From Candidatus Poribacteria bacterium (GTDB lineage Bacteria > Poribacteria > WGA-4E > WGA-3G): a stretch of DNA of 64,000 bases. Shown piece by piece: positions 32,628-40,927 of the stretch. The position numbers and the translations under genes are program-made. The DNA lies in assembly GCA_026706025.1 (NCBI GenBank), contig JAPOZO010000024.1:1-64000 (forward strand). The letters run 5' to 3'. The notes beneath the pieces were generated by a model. The model ran no database searches, was not told the DNA's origin, and worked only from the letters and a program-made list of their open reading frames with translations. Each line of letters starts with the position of its first letter. Positions within the stretch are counted from its first letter, which is position 1.

Positions 32628-34694
32628 ATGCTGTACCAAAAATTCCTAAAACAGATAAAAAGAAAAAAACAAAAAACTTACCACCTCTTTGCCTTAATAA
32701 CGTTTACCGGGTTGTTTTTCTGCCAACATTTGGCACATAGTCAGCAATACGTCATCGTTGACAGCGAAAACGGCGATAGACTCACCGGTATTTGGCGCGG
32801 TGCCACTGATACTCACTTTGAAATTGAATACCAAGGACAAATTTTAAGACTCTCATTCATGGGACATACCATTACGGTCACATCCGAGATAGCGAATGTC
32901 CAGGATCGCACGGCTGCGAAGTATTATCGCAATGGACTCACACTGTTGGAGTTAGAGCACCCGGAATTAGCACAAAAGCGCTTTGAAGCCGCTATTGAAG
33001 AGTTCCCGCGGTATCCGGCTGCACACTATCAACTCGGCTTGCTTTACAAGGCAAATGGCGACAATACAAATGTGTTGAAACGCTTCCGTTCTGTGGCAAT
33101 CCTTGATGCGGTGAATTTTGACTTGGTGCCACATTTTCAGGAACTTGGAAACGCTGCCCTCGTCAGTGAGGCTTATGCGGAAGCCGTAGATAACTATCAA
33201 CTGATCCTAAAGTATTATCCAGAACATGCGTCTGTACCGGAATTGAGTTATATCACTGGGTTCCTGCTCGTTGAGGAATTAGAGGCGTATAGTGAAGGGC
33301 TGCCTGTTCTGAAGTCGGCAATTGAACAGTACCCGAACCTGTCATCCCATGAAAAAGCACTTTTTCTCATTGGAAAAGTGCAGGCAAAAATCGGTCAGTT
33401 GGAAAATGCGCTTCATACTTTACAAGGATTTGTTATGCGCTACCCAGTAAGCGAATGGGTTTATGAGGCACATCTCATCCGTGCTGAGGTCAACTTGAAA
33501 TTGGGTAGAACGGCAGAAGCTGGGAATCAAGCATCTCAGGTCCTTGAGGAGAGCGCGGATGAGACGATAAGGGAACACGCAAAACGGATTTTGGATCAGA
33601 CGCGATGGAAGGTTTACACAGTGGCGGATGGTCTCCCCGACAACCATGTCCAGGCGATCGCTTTTGATGATATGCAGTTATGGGTGGGTACCCCAAACGG
33701 TGTGATGCTATTTGAGACTGCCTTCAATAATTGGATACCGATTCCAGACGACCTGCCGCAACTGATTAACAGTTCGACGGCAAAGGTTCCAGATGTGCAA
33801 GCCATTGCGGTGAACTCAGAAGAGGTATGGGTCGGCACGCGTTCTCAAGGCGCGATTCATTACAACAAGTTAACGCGCGAAATCCAGATGTATCCTCCAA
33901 GTGCCCCGATTGATTTCCCTGCTTGGGTCAAGGACATCAAGATGGATGACAGTGAGATATGGTTTGCTACCGATGAAGGTGTTGTTCGTAAAATTCGGGG
34001 TACAGTTGATCCGCTGTTTGTTTACAACAAGCGACAAAGTTTCATTCCGGCAGATGACATTGAAACCTTGTTATTGATGCCTACAACCGTCTGGGGTGCC
34101 TCGGCGAAAGGAGACATCGTAGCATTTGACCGAGAAGACGAGGAATGGGATCCCCTCTATCGTTCTACTGAAATCCAAGAAGGCACGACGATCGTTGGCT
34201 TTGATACTGCAGAAGATCAGATGCTTTTTACATGGTATAATGCCGCTGAAAAGACTAACGGTTATTTTCGGGCAGATTTGGATGGACTGAACGGAAAATC
34301 AACGACGCTTCACACGGGTGTAGAGGATGAGAAGGACTTAAGAAACATTTACATCAGAGGGATTTTGGACAAGACCCCGGTAGTCACGGAGGTAAATGAG
34401 ATACTGCCTGTAGAAACACCGGATCCACCAACATCCGAATTTTCTCCCGAAACAGAAGCGTTAGCATCGGAGGAGGAAGCCCCGCTACCGCCACCACCGC
34501 CTACGCCTTTAGTGCTGTGGATAGCGACGAATGATCTCTTTTACACGCATCACACGCGTTCTTCTGATGACTGGGAGTATACAACGACTCCACAAATAGT
34601 GTCGGGTGAATTAATAATACATGCGCTTATCGTCGTAAACAATAGGGCATGGATAGCGACTAACAACGGTTTAGCAACAGTGAGCGTCCAATGA
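32628..34694 (+). CDS. Secreted TPR protein with two-component-regulator-type propeller
   Basis: A 688-residue protein with a basic, long signal or anchor segment (residues 1-39, KKQKTYHLFALITFTGLFFCQHLAHS). Residues 40-75 (VDSENGDRLTGIWRGATDTHFEIEYQG) look like a small Sm-like beta barrel. Residues about 90-325 carry TPR/tol-pal YbgF-type repeats (YYRNGLTLLELEHPELAQKRFEAA, AHYQLGLLYKANGD, AEAVDNYQLILKYYPEH, LIRAEVNLKLGRTAEAG). From about 330 the Reg_prop pattern appears (YTVADGLPDNHVQAIAFDDMQLWVGTPNGV, EEVWVGTRSQG, SEIWFATDEGV, AWIATNNGL). A proline run LPPPPPTPL interrupts the last blades. No kinase or DNA-binding domain is present. Likely a periplasmic scaffold or sensor; specifics unknown. 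Confidence 0.85.
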   Translation: MLYQKFLKQIKRKKQKTYHLFALITFTGLFFCQHLAHSQQYVIVDSENGDRLTGIWRGATDTHFEIEYQGQILRLSFMGHTITVTSEIANVQDRTAAKYYRNGLTLLELEHPELAQKRFEAAIEEFPRYPAAHYQLGLLYKANGDNTNVLKRFRSVAILDAVNFDLVPHFQELGNAALVSEAYAEAVDNYQLILKYYPEHASVPELSYITGFLLVEELEAYSEGLPVLKSAIEQYPNLSSHEKALFLIGKVQAKIGQLENALHTLQGFVMRYPVSEWVYEAHLIRAEVNLKLGRTAEAGNQASQVLEESADETIREHAKRILDQTRWKVYTVADGLPDNHVQAIAFDDMQLWVGTPNGVMLFETAFNNWIPIPDDLPQLINSSTAKVPDVQAIAVNSEEVWVGTRSQGAIHYNKLTREIQMYPPSAPIDFPAWVKDIKMDDSEIWFATDEGVVRKIRGTVDPLFVYNKRQSFIPADDIETLLLMPTTVWGASAKGDIVAFDREDEEWDPLYRSTEIQEGTTIVGFDTAEDQMLFTWYNAAEKTNGYFRADLDGLNGKSTTLHTGVEDEKDLRNIYIRGILDKTPVVTEVNEILPVETPDPPTSEFSPETEALASEEEAPLPPPPPTPLVLWIATNDLFYTHHTRSSDDWEYTTTPQIVSGELIIHALIVVNNRAWIATNNGLATVSVQ

Positions 34695-34728
34695 GTCCTG
34701 TTCTCGGGCGTGCACGGACTTAAAAATC

Positions 34729-35568
34729 ATGCAACCGACATCCACAAAACTTATTACGCGCTGGGCAGCTGCGGAACCTATGCGGGTCGAAGATGAATTG
34801 GTTGTTGAAGAGCCGCTTGAGATCCGGGTCGGACAGCAGAGTGTAATCGTTGTGATGCGAACTCCGGGGCACGATTTTGAACTCGCGGCGGGTTTCCTTT
34901 ATACAGAAAGCCTCATAACTTCCGGCGATGACATTGAAATTATTGCCTATTGCGATGAAGATGTTACGGAGACACAGGATGGCGGTTTGTCGTCATTGGA
35001 GAACATAGTCAATGTTCAACTCACAGAAGAACTGGATCTTGATACGCAATCGGGTTGGCAGCGCAACTTTCACGCGAATGCAAGCTGCGGACTCTGTGGT
35101 AAGATGACAATAGAATCTGTGAGGCAACAGGTGTCGCCTCTGAATTCAGGGTTCCATATAAATCAAGCGGTGCTCTATCAACTTAATGACCGATTAAGGA
35201 CGGCACAATCGGTTTTTGAAAAGACAGGGGGGCTTCACGCCGCTGGGTTGTTTGATGAGACAGGCGAACTCCTGATTCTTAGAGAAGATATAGGTAGGCA
35301 CAACGCTGTCGATAAAGTTATTGGTCAAGCGTTACTGTCTGATTTGGTGCCGCTTGAGCGGTATATTTTGATGGTGAGCGGTCGCGCGAGTTTTGAAATT
35401 GTCCAGAAGGCACTCTTTGCTCGCATTCCGGTTGTCGTTGCTGTTTCTGCCGCATCTACACTTGCGGTTGACCTTGCGCAAGAAGGAAACCTGACGCTGA
35501 TCGGTTTCATGCGGGGACAGAGTATGGCGGTCTATACTTGCCCGGAGCGTGTTCTCCGTGAGTCTTGA
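34729..35568 (+). CDS. fdhD: Formate dehydrogenase accessory sulfurtransferase FdhD
   Basis: A 279-residue cytoplasmic protein. FdhD transfers sulfur from the cysteine desulfurase IscS to the molybdenum cofactor so that formate dehydrogenases become active. The hallmark C-x2-C loop (ASCGLCGK) carries the catalytic cysteines. Other family blocks: HDFELAAGFLYTESLI, GGLHAAGLFDETGELLILREDIGRHNAVDKVIG, MVSGRASFEIVQKAL and PVVVAVSAASTLAVDLAQE. Length is typical. No formate dehydrogenase structural gene lies in the window. It starts 34 bp after the TPR gene and may share its transcript; the ribosome site is weak. Confidence 0.95.
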   Translation: MQPTSTKLITRWAAAEPMRVEDELVVEEPLEIRVGQQSVIVVMRTPGHDFELAAGFLYTESLITSGDDIEIIAYCDEDVTETQDGGLSSLENIVNVQLTEELDLDTQSGWQRNFHANASCGLCGKMTIESVRQQVSPLNSGFHINQAVLYQLNDRLRTAQSVFEKTGGLHAAGLFDETGELLILREDIGRHNAVDKVIGQALLSDLVPLERYILMVSGRASFEIVQKALFARIPVVVAVSAASTLAVDLAQEGNLTLIGFMRGQSMAVYTCPERVLRES

Positions 35569-35658
35569 GCGAACGAGAGAAAGTGCACATTTTACTATCT
35601 TTTTCAGATGGCGCGTCTCTACAATAGCAAGTAAAACTTAATAAGGAGCAACATTGTC

Positions 35659-35946
35659 ATGGTAAATTTCATTTTAGAGAGCATCCAAAACCTTGTTAAT
35701 TTGCTATTCCTGATAGCTATTATTGGCACTTTAGGTGTGTCGTGGTTATACGCACATCGGTTGAAAAAGCAGTATAGTACGGACTTTCCATGGAACAAAA
35801 CAGCACTGATCGTTGGGATTGAAGTCCTGCTTTGGATCGGATTTACCATTTTCTGGGGATTCGTTAAAGCGTTTTGGCTGCCAATTGTCATCGTCGCTAT
35901 TATAGCGATTGTACTTATCTCGCGGAAGAAGCGGAAGTATGTCTGA
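35659..35946 (+). CDS. Small three-helix membrane protein, unknown function
   Basis: A 95-residue protein with AAGGAG 11 bases before the ATG. Three hydrophobic segments (NLLFLIAIIGTLGVSWLYA, LIVGIEVLLWIGFTIFWGFV, WLPIVIVAIIAIVLI) and a basic end RKKRKYV, predicting an inner-membrane protein. No family recognised. It is on the same strand as FdhD and 65 bp before the dehydrogenase gene. Confidence 0.65.
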   Translation: MVNFILESIQNLVNLLFLIAIIGTLGVSWLYAHRLKKQYSTDFPWNKTALIVGIEVLLWIGFTIFWGFVKAFWLPIVIVAIIAIVLISRKKRKYV

Positions 35947-36011
35947 GTATAATCAAACGCGGGTGCACTTAGAAAGTGTGCCCAGCAAAACCAACCGAAG
36001 GAGAGATTGAT

Positions 36012-37064
36012 ATGCGTCGGACGGGGAGAGCCGTGGTTGCGCACGGCAAAGATTTTGAGATTCGTGAATATCCGGTCCCAGAACCTGAACCGAATACGAT
36101 ATTACTCCGTCAGGAACTTGCAGGTATCTGTGGGACGGACCTGCATAACTGGCAGAACGGTTTCCAACAAGAAGTTTTGTTGGGTCATGAAAACGTCGGT
36201 ATTATTGAGGGACTCGGTGAAGGTGTAGAGACCGATTATGTAGGGAAACCTGTTAAAGAGGGTGACCGAGTTATTTTTGCACCGGGAACCAACTACGGTG
36301 CTTACGGATTTCAGTGGAACCCCGACGAGGGACCACACTTTCGCGGCGGGTTTGCGGATTATATGTATCTCAACTATCCGAATACCTGTTTTATGAAAAC
36401 CGACGCTTCTCCTGAGGTTGCAGTGCTCACGGAACCGTTTACTGTTGGTGTTCATGCCGCGATGCGCGGTGAAATCAAACTCGGCGATACCGTTGTCGTG
36501 CAGGGTTCCGGTGCTATTGGACTCGTAACGCTTGCGTGTGCAAAATTGAGCGGTGCCGCGAAAGCGATTATGGTCGGTGGACCCGCCGGACGATTGGAAC
36601 TTGCGAAACGGCTCGGTGCGGACGTGACGATTGATATTGAAGAAGTCACCTCTGTTGAAGAGCGGACGGAACTTGTGAGAGCTGAAACGCCGCGTGGGGA
36701 AGGTGCGGACGTTGTTTTTGAATGTGCAGGTTTTCTCCCGGCTACGCCAGAAGGGTTGGGTTACACCCGACGCAGCGGTACTTTTGTTGAGGTCGGTCAC
36801 TTCGTGGATATGGGGTCAATTGACTTCAACATTAACCAGTTGCTGATGCGTAAAAACCTTCGGGTCGAAGCGATCTGGGGGAGTAGTTACGAACACTTCG
36901 TTCGCGGTTTGCCCCTCCTTGAACAGAGCGGACTGCCTTTTGCCGACATGATTAGTCACCAGCTGCCACTTTCACAGGTTGAAGACGGTTTTAAAGCACT
37001 TGATGGTGGGTATCGTATTAACGGTGAAACAGCGATTAAAATAGCGGTTCGGGCTGAAGAATAG
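36012..37064 (+). CDS. Zinc-type alcohol dehydrogenase-like (MDR) oxidoreductase
   Basis: A 350-residue protein starting at the ATG with AAGGAGA upstream (36012). The MDR catalytic domain shows Cys40 and His59-Glu60 (AGICGTD..., LLGHE), and the Rossmann part VVVQGSGAIGLVTLACAKLSGAAK. The usual four-cysteine structural-zinc lobe is absent; instead there is an APGTNYGAYGFQWNPDEGP segment. The substrate is probably a polyol or sugar alcohol, judged only from its neighbours: Gfo/Idh/MocA oxidoreductase and sugar isomerase genes downstream, same strand. NAD(P) dependence is a family inference. Confidence 0.88.
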   Translation: MRRTGRAVVAHGKDFEIREYPVPEPEPNTILLRQELAGICGTDLHNWQNGFQQEVLLGHENVGIIEGLGEGVETDYVGKPVKEGDRVIFAPGTNYGAYGFQWNPDEGPHFRGGFADYMYLNYPNTCFMKTDASPEVAVLTEPFTVGVHAAMRGEIKLGDTVVVQGSGAIGLVTLACAKLSGAAKAIMVGGPAGRLELAKRLGADVTIDIEEVTSVEERTELVRAETPRGEGADVVFECAGFLPATPEGLGYTRRSGTFVEVGHFVDMGSIDFNINQLLMRKNLRVEAIWGSSYEHFVRGLPLLEQSGLPFADMISHQLPLSQVEDGFKALDGGYRINGETAIKIAVRAEE

Positions 37065-37145
37065 AAAAATTTGATTGTAGACACGCTTTTTTTAAGCACA
37101 CATACATTGCGTGCTGGTTCAGCGCGCCTATAGGAGGCATTATTG

Positions 37146-38165
37146 ATGTCAAAAACATATCGCATTGGCTTCGCGTCCCTCGTGCATGACCATGTCTGGG
37201 GCGAACTTCGTCACTGGAAAGCACATCCGAACGTTGAAATCGTCGCGGCAGGCGATGTCAATGCGGAATTACGCACACAGTTTAGTAACGAAACAGGTGT
37301 TGAGAACATCTATGACTCTTGGCAAGAGATGATAGAGAAAGAGGAATTGGACGTCGTCCAAGCATCGGCAGAGAATAACGCTGGAGCCGACATCGTTGAG
37401 GCTGCAGCAGCAAAGGGAGTCCACGTCGTTTCAGAAAAGCCGATGGCTGCGCGCCTCTCACAGGCGGACCGGATGGTTGCTGCCGCAGAGAGTGCCGGTA
37501 CTTTACTGATGGTGAATTGGCCCACGGCGTGGAGTCCAGCACTCAATACGGCGATGAATCTCATCCAGGATGGTGCTATTGGTGACATTTTCTACTTTAA
37601 GTGGCGTTCTGCGCACAATGGACCGAAGGAAATCGGATGCTCTCGTTACTTCTACGAATGGCTCTACGATGAGGAGAAAAATGGGGCTGGTGCGTTGATG
37701 GATTATTGCTGTTATTGTGCTGATATGTGTGCCTACCTCCTCGGTACCCCTCAGCAGGTGACGGCGTTCCGCGGCACTTTTGTGAAAGATTATCCGATTC
37801 CTGATGATAACGCTGTCATCGTCATGAAATACGGGAACGCTTTCGGAATTACAGAAGCGTCTTGGACACAAAAGGTCGGTTATGTTACACCGAATCCAGT
37901 GGTTTATGGCACTGAGGGTGCGTTGATGGTCAGTGGTAACGAAGTGCATTTGCATCCCGCAGGTAGTGATGCCGAGGTGGTAACGCCTGAGCAACTTCCA
38001 GAAGGTCAGCGCAACGCTGCGGAATATTTTATCCACTGCTTAGAGACAGGCGCGCCTATTGAAGGCTTGTGTAGCCCCAAAGTGAGTCGGGATGCGCAAG
38101 AAATCCTTGAAGCGGGATTGGTATCAGCAGATAGTGGGCAGGTCGTTAACTTGCCGATATCATAA
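37146..38165 (+). CDS. Gfo/Idh/MocA family NAD(P)-dependent oxidoreductase
   Basis: A 339-residue protein; the ATG at 37146 follows AGGAGG by nine bases. The N-terminal nucleotide-binding fold begins YRIGFASLVHDHVWG with an atypical glycine pattern, then VAAGDVNAEL. The family's EKP motif is present (GVHVVSEKPMAARLSQADRM). The C-terminal half (GDIFYFKWRSAHNGP, GAGALMDYCCYCADMCAYLLG, YGTEGALMVSG) is the GFO_IDH_MocA_C sheet with the conserved GG/AGALMD...H-equivalent region. Members act on sugars and inositols. Second in a four-gene plus-strand cluster. Confidence 0.9.
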   Translation: MSKTYRIGFASLVHDHVWGELRHWKAHPNVEIVAAGDVNAELRTQFSNETGVENIYDSWQEMIEKEELDVVQASAENNAGADIVEAAAAKGVHVVSEKPMAARLSQADRMVAAAESAGTLLMVNWPTAWSPALNTAMNLIQDGAIGDIFYFKWRSAHNGPKEIGCSRYFYEWLYDEEKNGAGALMDYCCYCADMCAYLLGTPQQVTAFRGTFVKDYPIPDDNAVIVMKYGNAFGITEASWTQKVGYVTPNPVVYGTEGALMVSGNEVHLHPAGSDAEVVTPEQLPEGQRNAAEYFIHCLETGAPIEGLCSPKVSRDAQEILEAGLVSADSGQVVNLPIS

Positions 38166-38188
38166 AAATTTTGGAGAAACAAGACGCA

Positions 38189-38947
38189 ATGAGCGATAGA
38201 ATTCCGATTGCATTACAGTTGTATTCCGTCAGAGACGATTGTGCTGGCGACCTATCTTTAACGCTCCAAGCAGTTGCACAGATGGGTTATGAAGGTGTTG
38301 AGTTTGCGGGTTACTATGACCGGACTGCCGAAGAATTAAGAGATATGTGTGATGACCTTGGATTGAAAGTTGCTGGGACGCACACGGGATTGAACACGCT
38401 TCTCGGTGATGAACTTGCCAAAACGGTCGAGTTCAATCAAGTCCTCGGTAATCCGTATCTGATTGTGCCGGGGTTATCCGAAGAATATCGCAATTCGCAG
38501 CAGGCATGGCTCAACACAGCGAAAATCTTCAACGGCATTGCCGAAAAAATTGCTGACCAAGGAATGTTTTCCGGTTACCACAACCACACCGTTGAATTTG
38601 AATCAATGGAGGGTAAAGTTCCGTGGGATACGTTCGGGAGTAACACCCGCGATGATGTCGTGATGCAAATTGATATTGGTCACACATTGCGTGCCGGTTC
38701 TGACCCTGTATCGTTTATTGAACGCTATCCGGGTAGGTCGAAACTGGTCCATATCAAAGAATACTCCGCCACGAATGGCGAGGCACTCATTGGTGAAGGT
38801 GAGATCCCTTGGGACGATGTATTCCATGCCTGTGAAACCGTCGGTGGCACCGAGTGGTACATTGTTGAGCAGGAGAGTTACCCCTACCCACCCATTGAGT
38901 GTGCTGAACGTTGCATTGACGCTCTACGAAAGATGGGGAAAATTTAA
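38189..38947 (+). CDS. Sugar phosphate isomerase/epimerase (xylose isomerase-like TIM barrel)
   Basis: A 252-residue AP_endonuc_2 / xylose-isomerase-like barrel. The ATG at 38189 is chosen over an upstream TTG because GGAG lies 12 bases before it and MSDRIPIALQLYSVRDDC matches the family start (LGLQLYTVR). Metal-ligand regions: YEGVEFAGYY, VAGTHTGL, GYHNHTVEFE, VVMQIDIGHTLRAG, LVHIKEYS and GEGEIPWDDVF. Probably isomerises or epimerises a keto-sugar; the exact substrate is unknown. It is tightly linked with the upstream oxidoreductase (23 bp) and the methyltransferase (2 bp downstream). Confidence 0.9.
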   Translation: MSDRIPIALQLYSVRDDCAGDLSLTLQAVAQMGYEGVEFAGYYDRTAEELRDMCDDLGLKVAGTHTGLNTLLGDELAKTVEFNQVLGNPYLIVPGLSEEYRNSQQAWLNTAKIFNGIAEKIADQGMFSGYHNHTVEFESMEGKVPWDTFGSNTRDDVVMQIDIGHTLRAGSDPVSFIERYPGRSKLVHIKEYSATNGEALIGEGEIPWDDVFHACETVGGTEWYIVEQESYPYPPIECAERCIDALRKMGKI

Positions 38948-38949
38948 GT

Positions 38950-39675
38950 TTGCTTGCATCCGATGGTCGTGCCGACACTGTTGAATCAGACCTCTTGCTC
39001 TGGTGGGAAGACTTCTACGTCCCTGTTTTCGAGTATGTGCTCCCGAAAATGGGGACTTTGGAAGGAAAAAAGATACTGGAATTAGGGACTGGGACAGGTG
39101 GTACTGCGACGCTGTTAGCAAAACGGGGCGCATCTGTTGTCGGGATCGATCTACTCCCTTTTCGGCTCGCTGAAGCACAGGCGCGAGCATCGGAACACGA
39201 CGTTGGCGAGTCCGTTGACTTTGCATTGATGGATGCGATGCACCTCGCGTTTCCAGACAATACCTTCGATTTCATAATTTCCAAATCTGTGTTGGTATTT
39301 ACAGAGCATGCGCAAACTGCAAAAGAGTGTTACCGCGTCCTCAAACCCGGTGGAAAGGCGATTTTCATTGAAAATATGCGCTATCACCCGATGGTTTGGT
39401 TCTATCGCAAGGTGTTTCTGAAGTATTCGGGAAAATTACGCTATTTCTCAGTCCGAGATATTGAGACCGTTGGTGCTGAATTTGAGAGGTTGGAACATCG
39501 GGAGTTTCATCTCTCGGCGGTGAGCGCGCTGTTCTGGCAGAAGTGCATCGTTATTCCAACCTTTTATAGAGCGTCCCTCCGTCTGTTCAAAGCGATTGAT
39601 ACATCTCTCCTTAAATGCCTTCCCTTCCTCAAGCGGCTATGTTGGATCACGGCAATGATCTGCCAGAAAGATTAG
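38950..39675 (+). CDS. SAM-dependent class I methyltransferase
   Basis: A 241-residue protein. The frame opens with TTG at 38950, two bases after the isomerase stop, so translation is probably coupled; no ATG precedes the conserved core. Motif I ILELGTGTGGTATLLAKRGASVVGIDL binds S-adenosylmethionine, followed by DFALMDAMHLAFPDNTFDFIISKSVL and YRVLKPGGKAIFIENM, typical of Methyltransf_11. The C-terminal portion is basic and hydrophobic (KCIVIPTFYRASLRLFKAID). The acceptor substrate is unknown. It ends the cluster, facing the convergent PhyH gene 17 bp away. Confidence 0.85.
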   Translation: MLASDGRADTVESDLLLWWEDFYVPVFEYVLPKMGTLEGKKILELGTGTGGTATLLAKRGASVVGIDLLPFRLAEAQARASEHDVGESVDFALMDAMHLAFPDNTFDFIISKSVLVFTEHAQTAKECYRVLKPGGKAIFIENMRYHPMVWFYRKVFLKYSGKLRYFSVRDIETVGAEFERLEHREFHLSAVSALFWQKCIVIPTFYRASLRLFKAIDTSLLKCLPFLKRLCWITAMICQKD

Positions 39676-39692
39676 TGCGCTGTTCATAGTGG

Positions 39693-40487
39693 CTATCCGT
39701 ATTTTAACCAGTTGTCAAAGAGCGGCTTGAGTCGAGGCGGAAGGCTGCCCAGAAAATTAGGTTCGTTGAGCCATGTTTGACTTTCTACCCCTTTATCGTT
39801 TGGCGGTGTCCCTTCTGGTGGTGCTACGAGAACGGCGTAGTGTAAGGTCTGTCGCTTCGCGTTTGTAAGGTTGTAGCCTTTGTGAATTATCCTCGAATTG
39901 TAAAAGACAATATCGCCTGCTTTTAGTTCGACAGCGAGTTGGTTAGGCATTTCTGCCATTGGTGTCTCTTGTAGTACCTTGCGTTCGGCATCTGTTAGTT
40001 CTCGTCGGTGGCTGCCCGGAACGATGTAGAGGGTTTCATCGTCGTAGAGTGCACCGTTGAGCTGCACGTGGTTTCTCAAACCGCTCAGGAGACGTTCAAG
40101 CGGGATTTCTCCGTCAGCTGCGGTATCTCGATGCCATCTGATGTGGTAGGGTTTCCGCTCGGAGTTGACAAGCAGGGTACAGAGATGATACCTTAACCGT
40201 TTCCCAATAAGTGCTTCGATAACGTCGAGTATCTGTGGATGCGCAAGTGCGTCCACAAGTGCGCGTTCACGAATGCTGGGATGAAAAATATTATTGACAC
40301 CCCAAATGTCATCGCGTTCACCATCTATGTAGCGTAGGTGATCCGCGTGTAACCCTTCAGCACGACACTTGTGGAGTACACGATCAATAGCACTTCGGTA
40401 GGATTCGATGTCTGTTGTGGATAGAGCGTTTTTACGGATGATATAACCATCTTCAACGAAGGCGTTGATTTCTGCAGGCGTTAGCAT
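39693..40487 (-). CDS. Phytanoyl-CoA dioxygenase-like Fe(II)/2-oxoglutarate oxygenase A
   Basis: A 264-residue PhyH-family enzyme. The ATG at 40487 follows GAGG by about seven bases; a TTG start 15 bases upstream is less likely. Iron ligands are visible: His119-x-Asp121 (IRWHRDTAADGE) and His202 (SRIIHKGYNLTNAKR, with Arg212 for 2-oxoglutarate). The N-terminus LTPAEINAFVEDGYIIRKNAL is the usual PhyH opening. The family hydroxylates diverse small molecules with O2 and 2-oxoglutarate; the substrate is unknown. Downstream of a glyoxalase-like gene and NagA on the same strand. Confidence 0.9.
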   Translation of the reverse strand: MLTPAEINAFVEDGYIIRKNALSTTDIESYRSAIDRVLHKCRAEGLHADHLRYIDGERDDIWGVNNIFHPSIRERALVDALAHPQILDVIEALIGKRLRYHLCTLLVNSERKPYHIRWHRDTAADGEIPLERLLSGLRNHVQLNGALYDDETLYIVPGSHRRELTDAERKVLQETPMAEMPNQLAVELKAGDIVFYNSRIIHKGYNLTNAKRQTLHYAVLVAPPEGTPPNDKGVESQTWLNEPNFLGSLPPRLKPLFDNWLKYG

Positions 40488-40517
40488 TTCGGTTCCTCGC
40501 AAAATAATGGCGGTTTT

Positions 40518-40904
40518 TTAAACGGAGTTGTCGGGATAGTAGAGGTCATTAAACTCGATTTCGTTTCCGTCTGGATCGAAGATAAAGAAAGCCCGACATT
40601 TGCCGCGCGGGTCGTCAAAATCAAAGGGGCCGCGAGTCCGATAAGGCAAGGAAGCGAATTGCGTAACAAGTTGTTCAATTCGTTCGGTGCTTGTCACAAA
40701 GGCGAAGTGCATGGGACCCCCTGCATCATGTCCAGGGCTTCCGGCTTCCTTGAGGACAAGATGTCCGTTTTCTAAGTAGATATAAAGTTGCCGATTGTTC
40801 CGTTCTACCACTTCAAAACTGAGTATATCTCGATAAAATTCCGCTGCACGCTCAAGGTTTGCAACTTTAACGAATACTTCTCCAATGCCGTAATAACCGT
40901 CCAT
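40518..40904 (-). CDS. VOC/glyoxalase-like domain protein
   Basis: A 128-residue single vicinal-oxygen-chelate domain with GGAGGG before its ATG. Pattern: IGEVFVKVANLERAAEFYRDILSFEVVERNN (first beta-alpha-beta-beta-beta), MHFAFVTSTERIEQLV and FFIFDPDGNEIEFNDLYYP (second). The metal ligand Glu at EIEF is present. Such proteins act as dioxygenases, epimerases, fosfomycin-type transferases or binding proteins; the substrate is unclear. It sits between NagA (23 bp upstream) and PhyH A (30 bp downstream). Confidence 0.88.
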   Translation of the reverse strand: MDGYYGIGEVFVKVANLERAAEFYRDILSFEVVERNNRQLYIYLENGHLVLKEAGSPGHDAGGPMHFAFVTSTERIEQLVTQFASLPYRTRGPFDFDDPRGKCRAFFIFDPDGNEIEFNDLYYPDNSV

Positions 40905-40927
40905 TGTGTATTCCCTCCGATATTATA

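Noticed and set aside
37071-37120. Terminator after the alcohol dehydrogenase gene
   Set aside because: The T-run at about 37087 is not preceded by a convincing stem; AGCAC/GTGCT nearby is too short and not followed by T.
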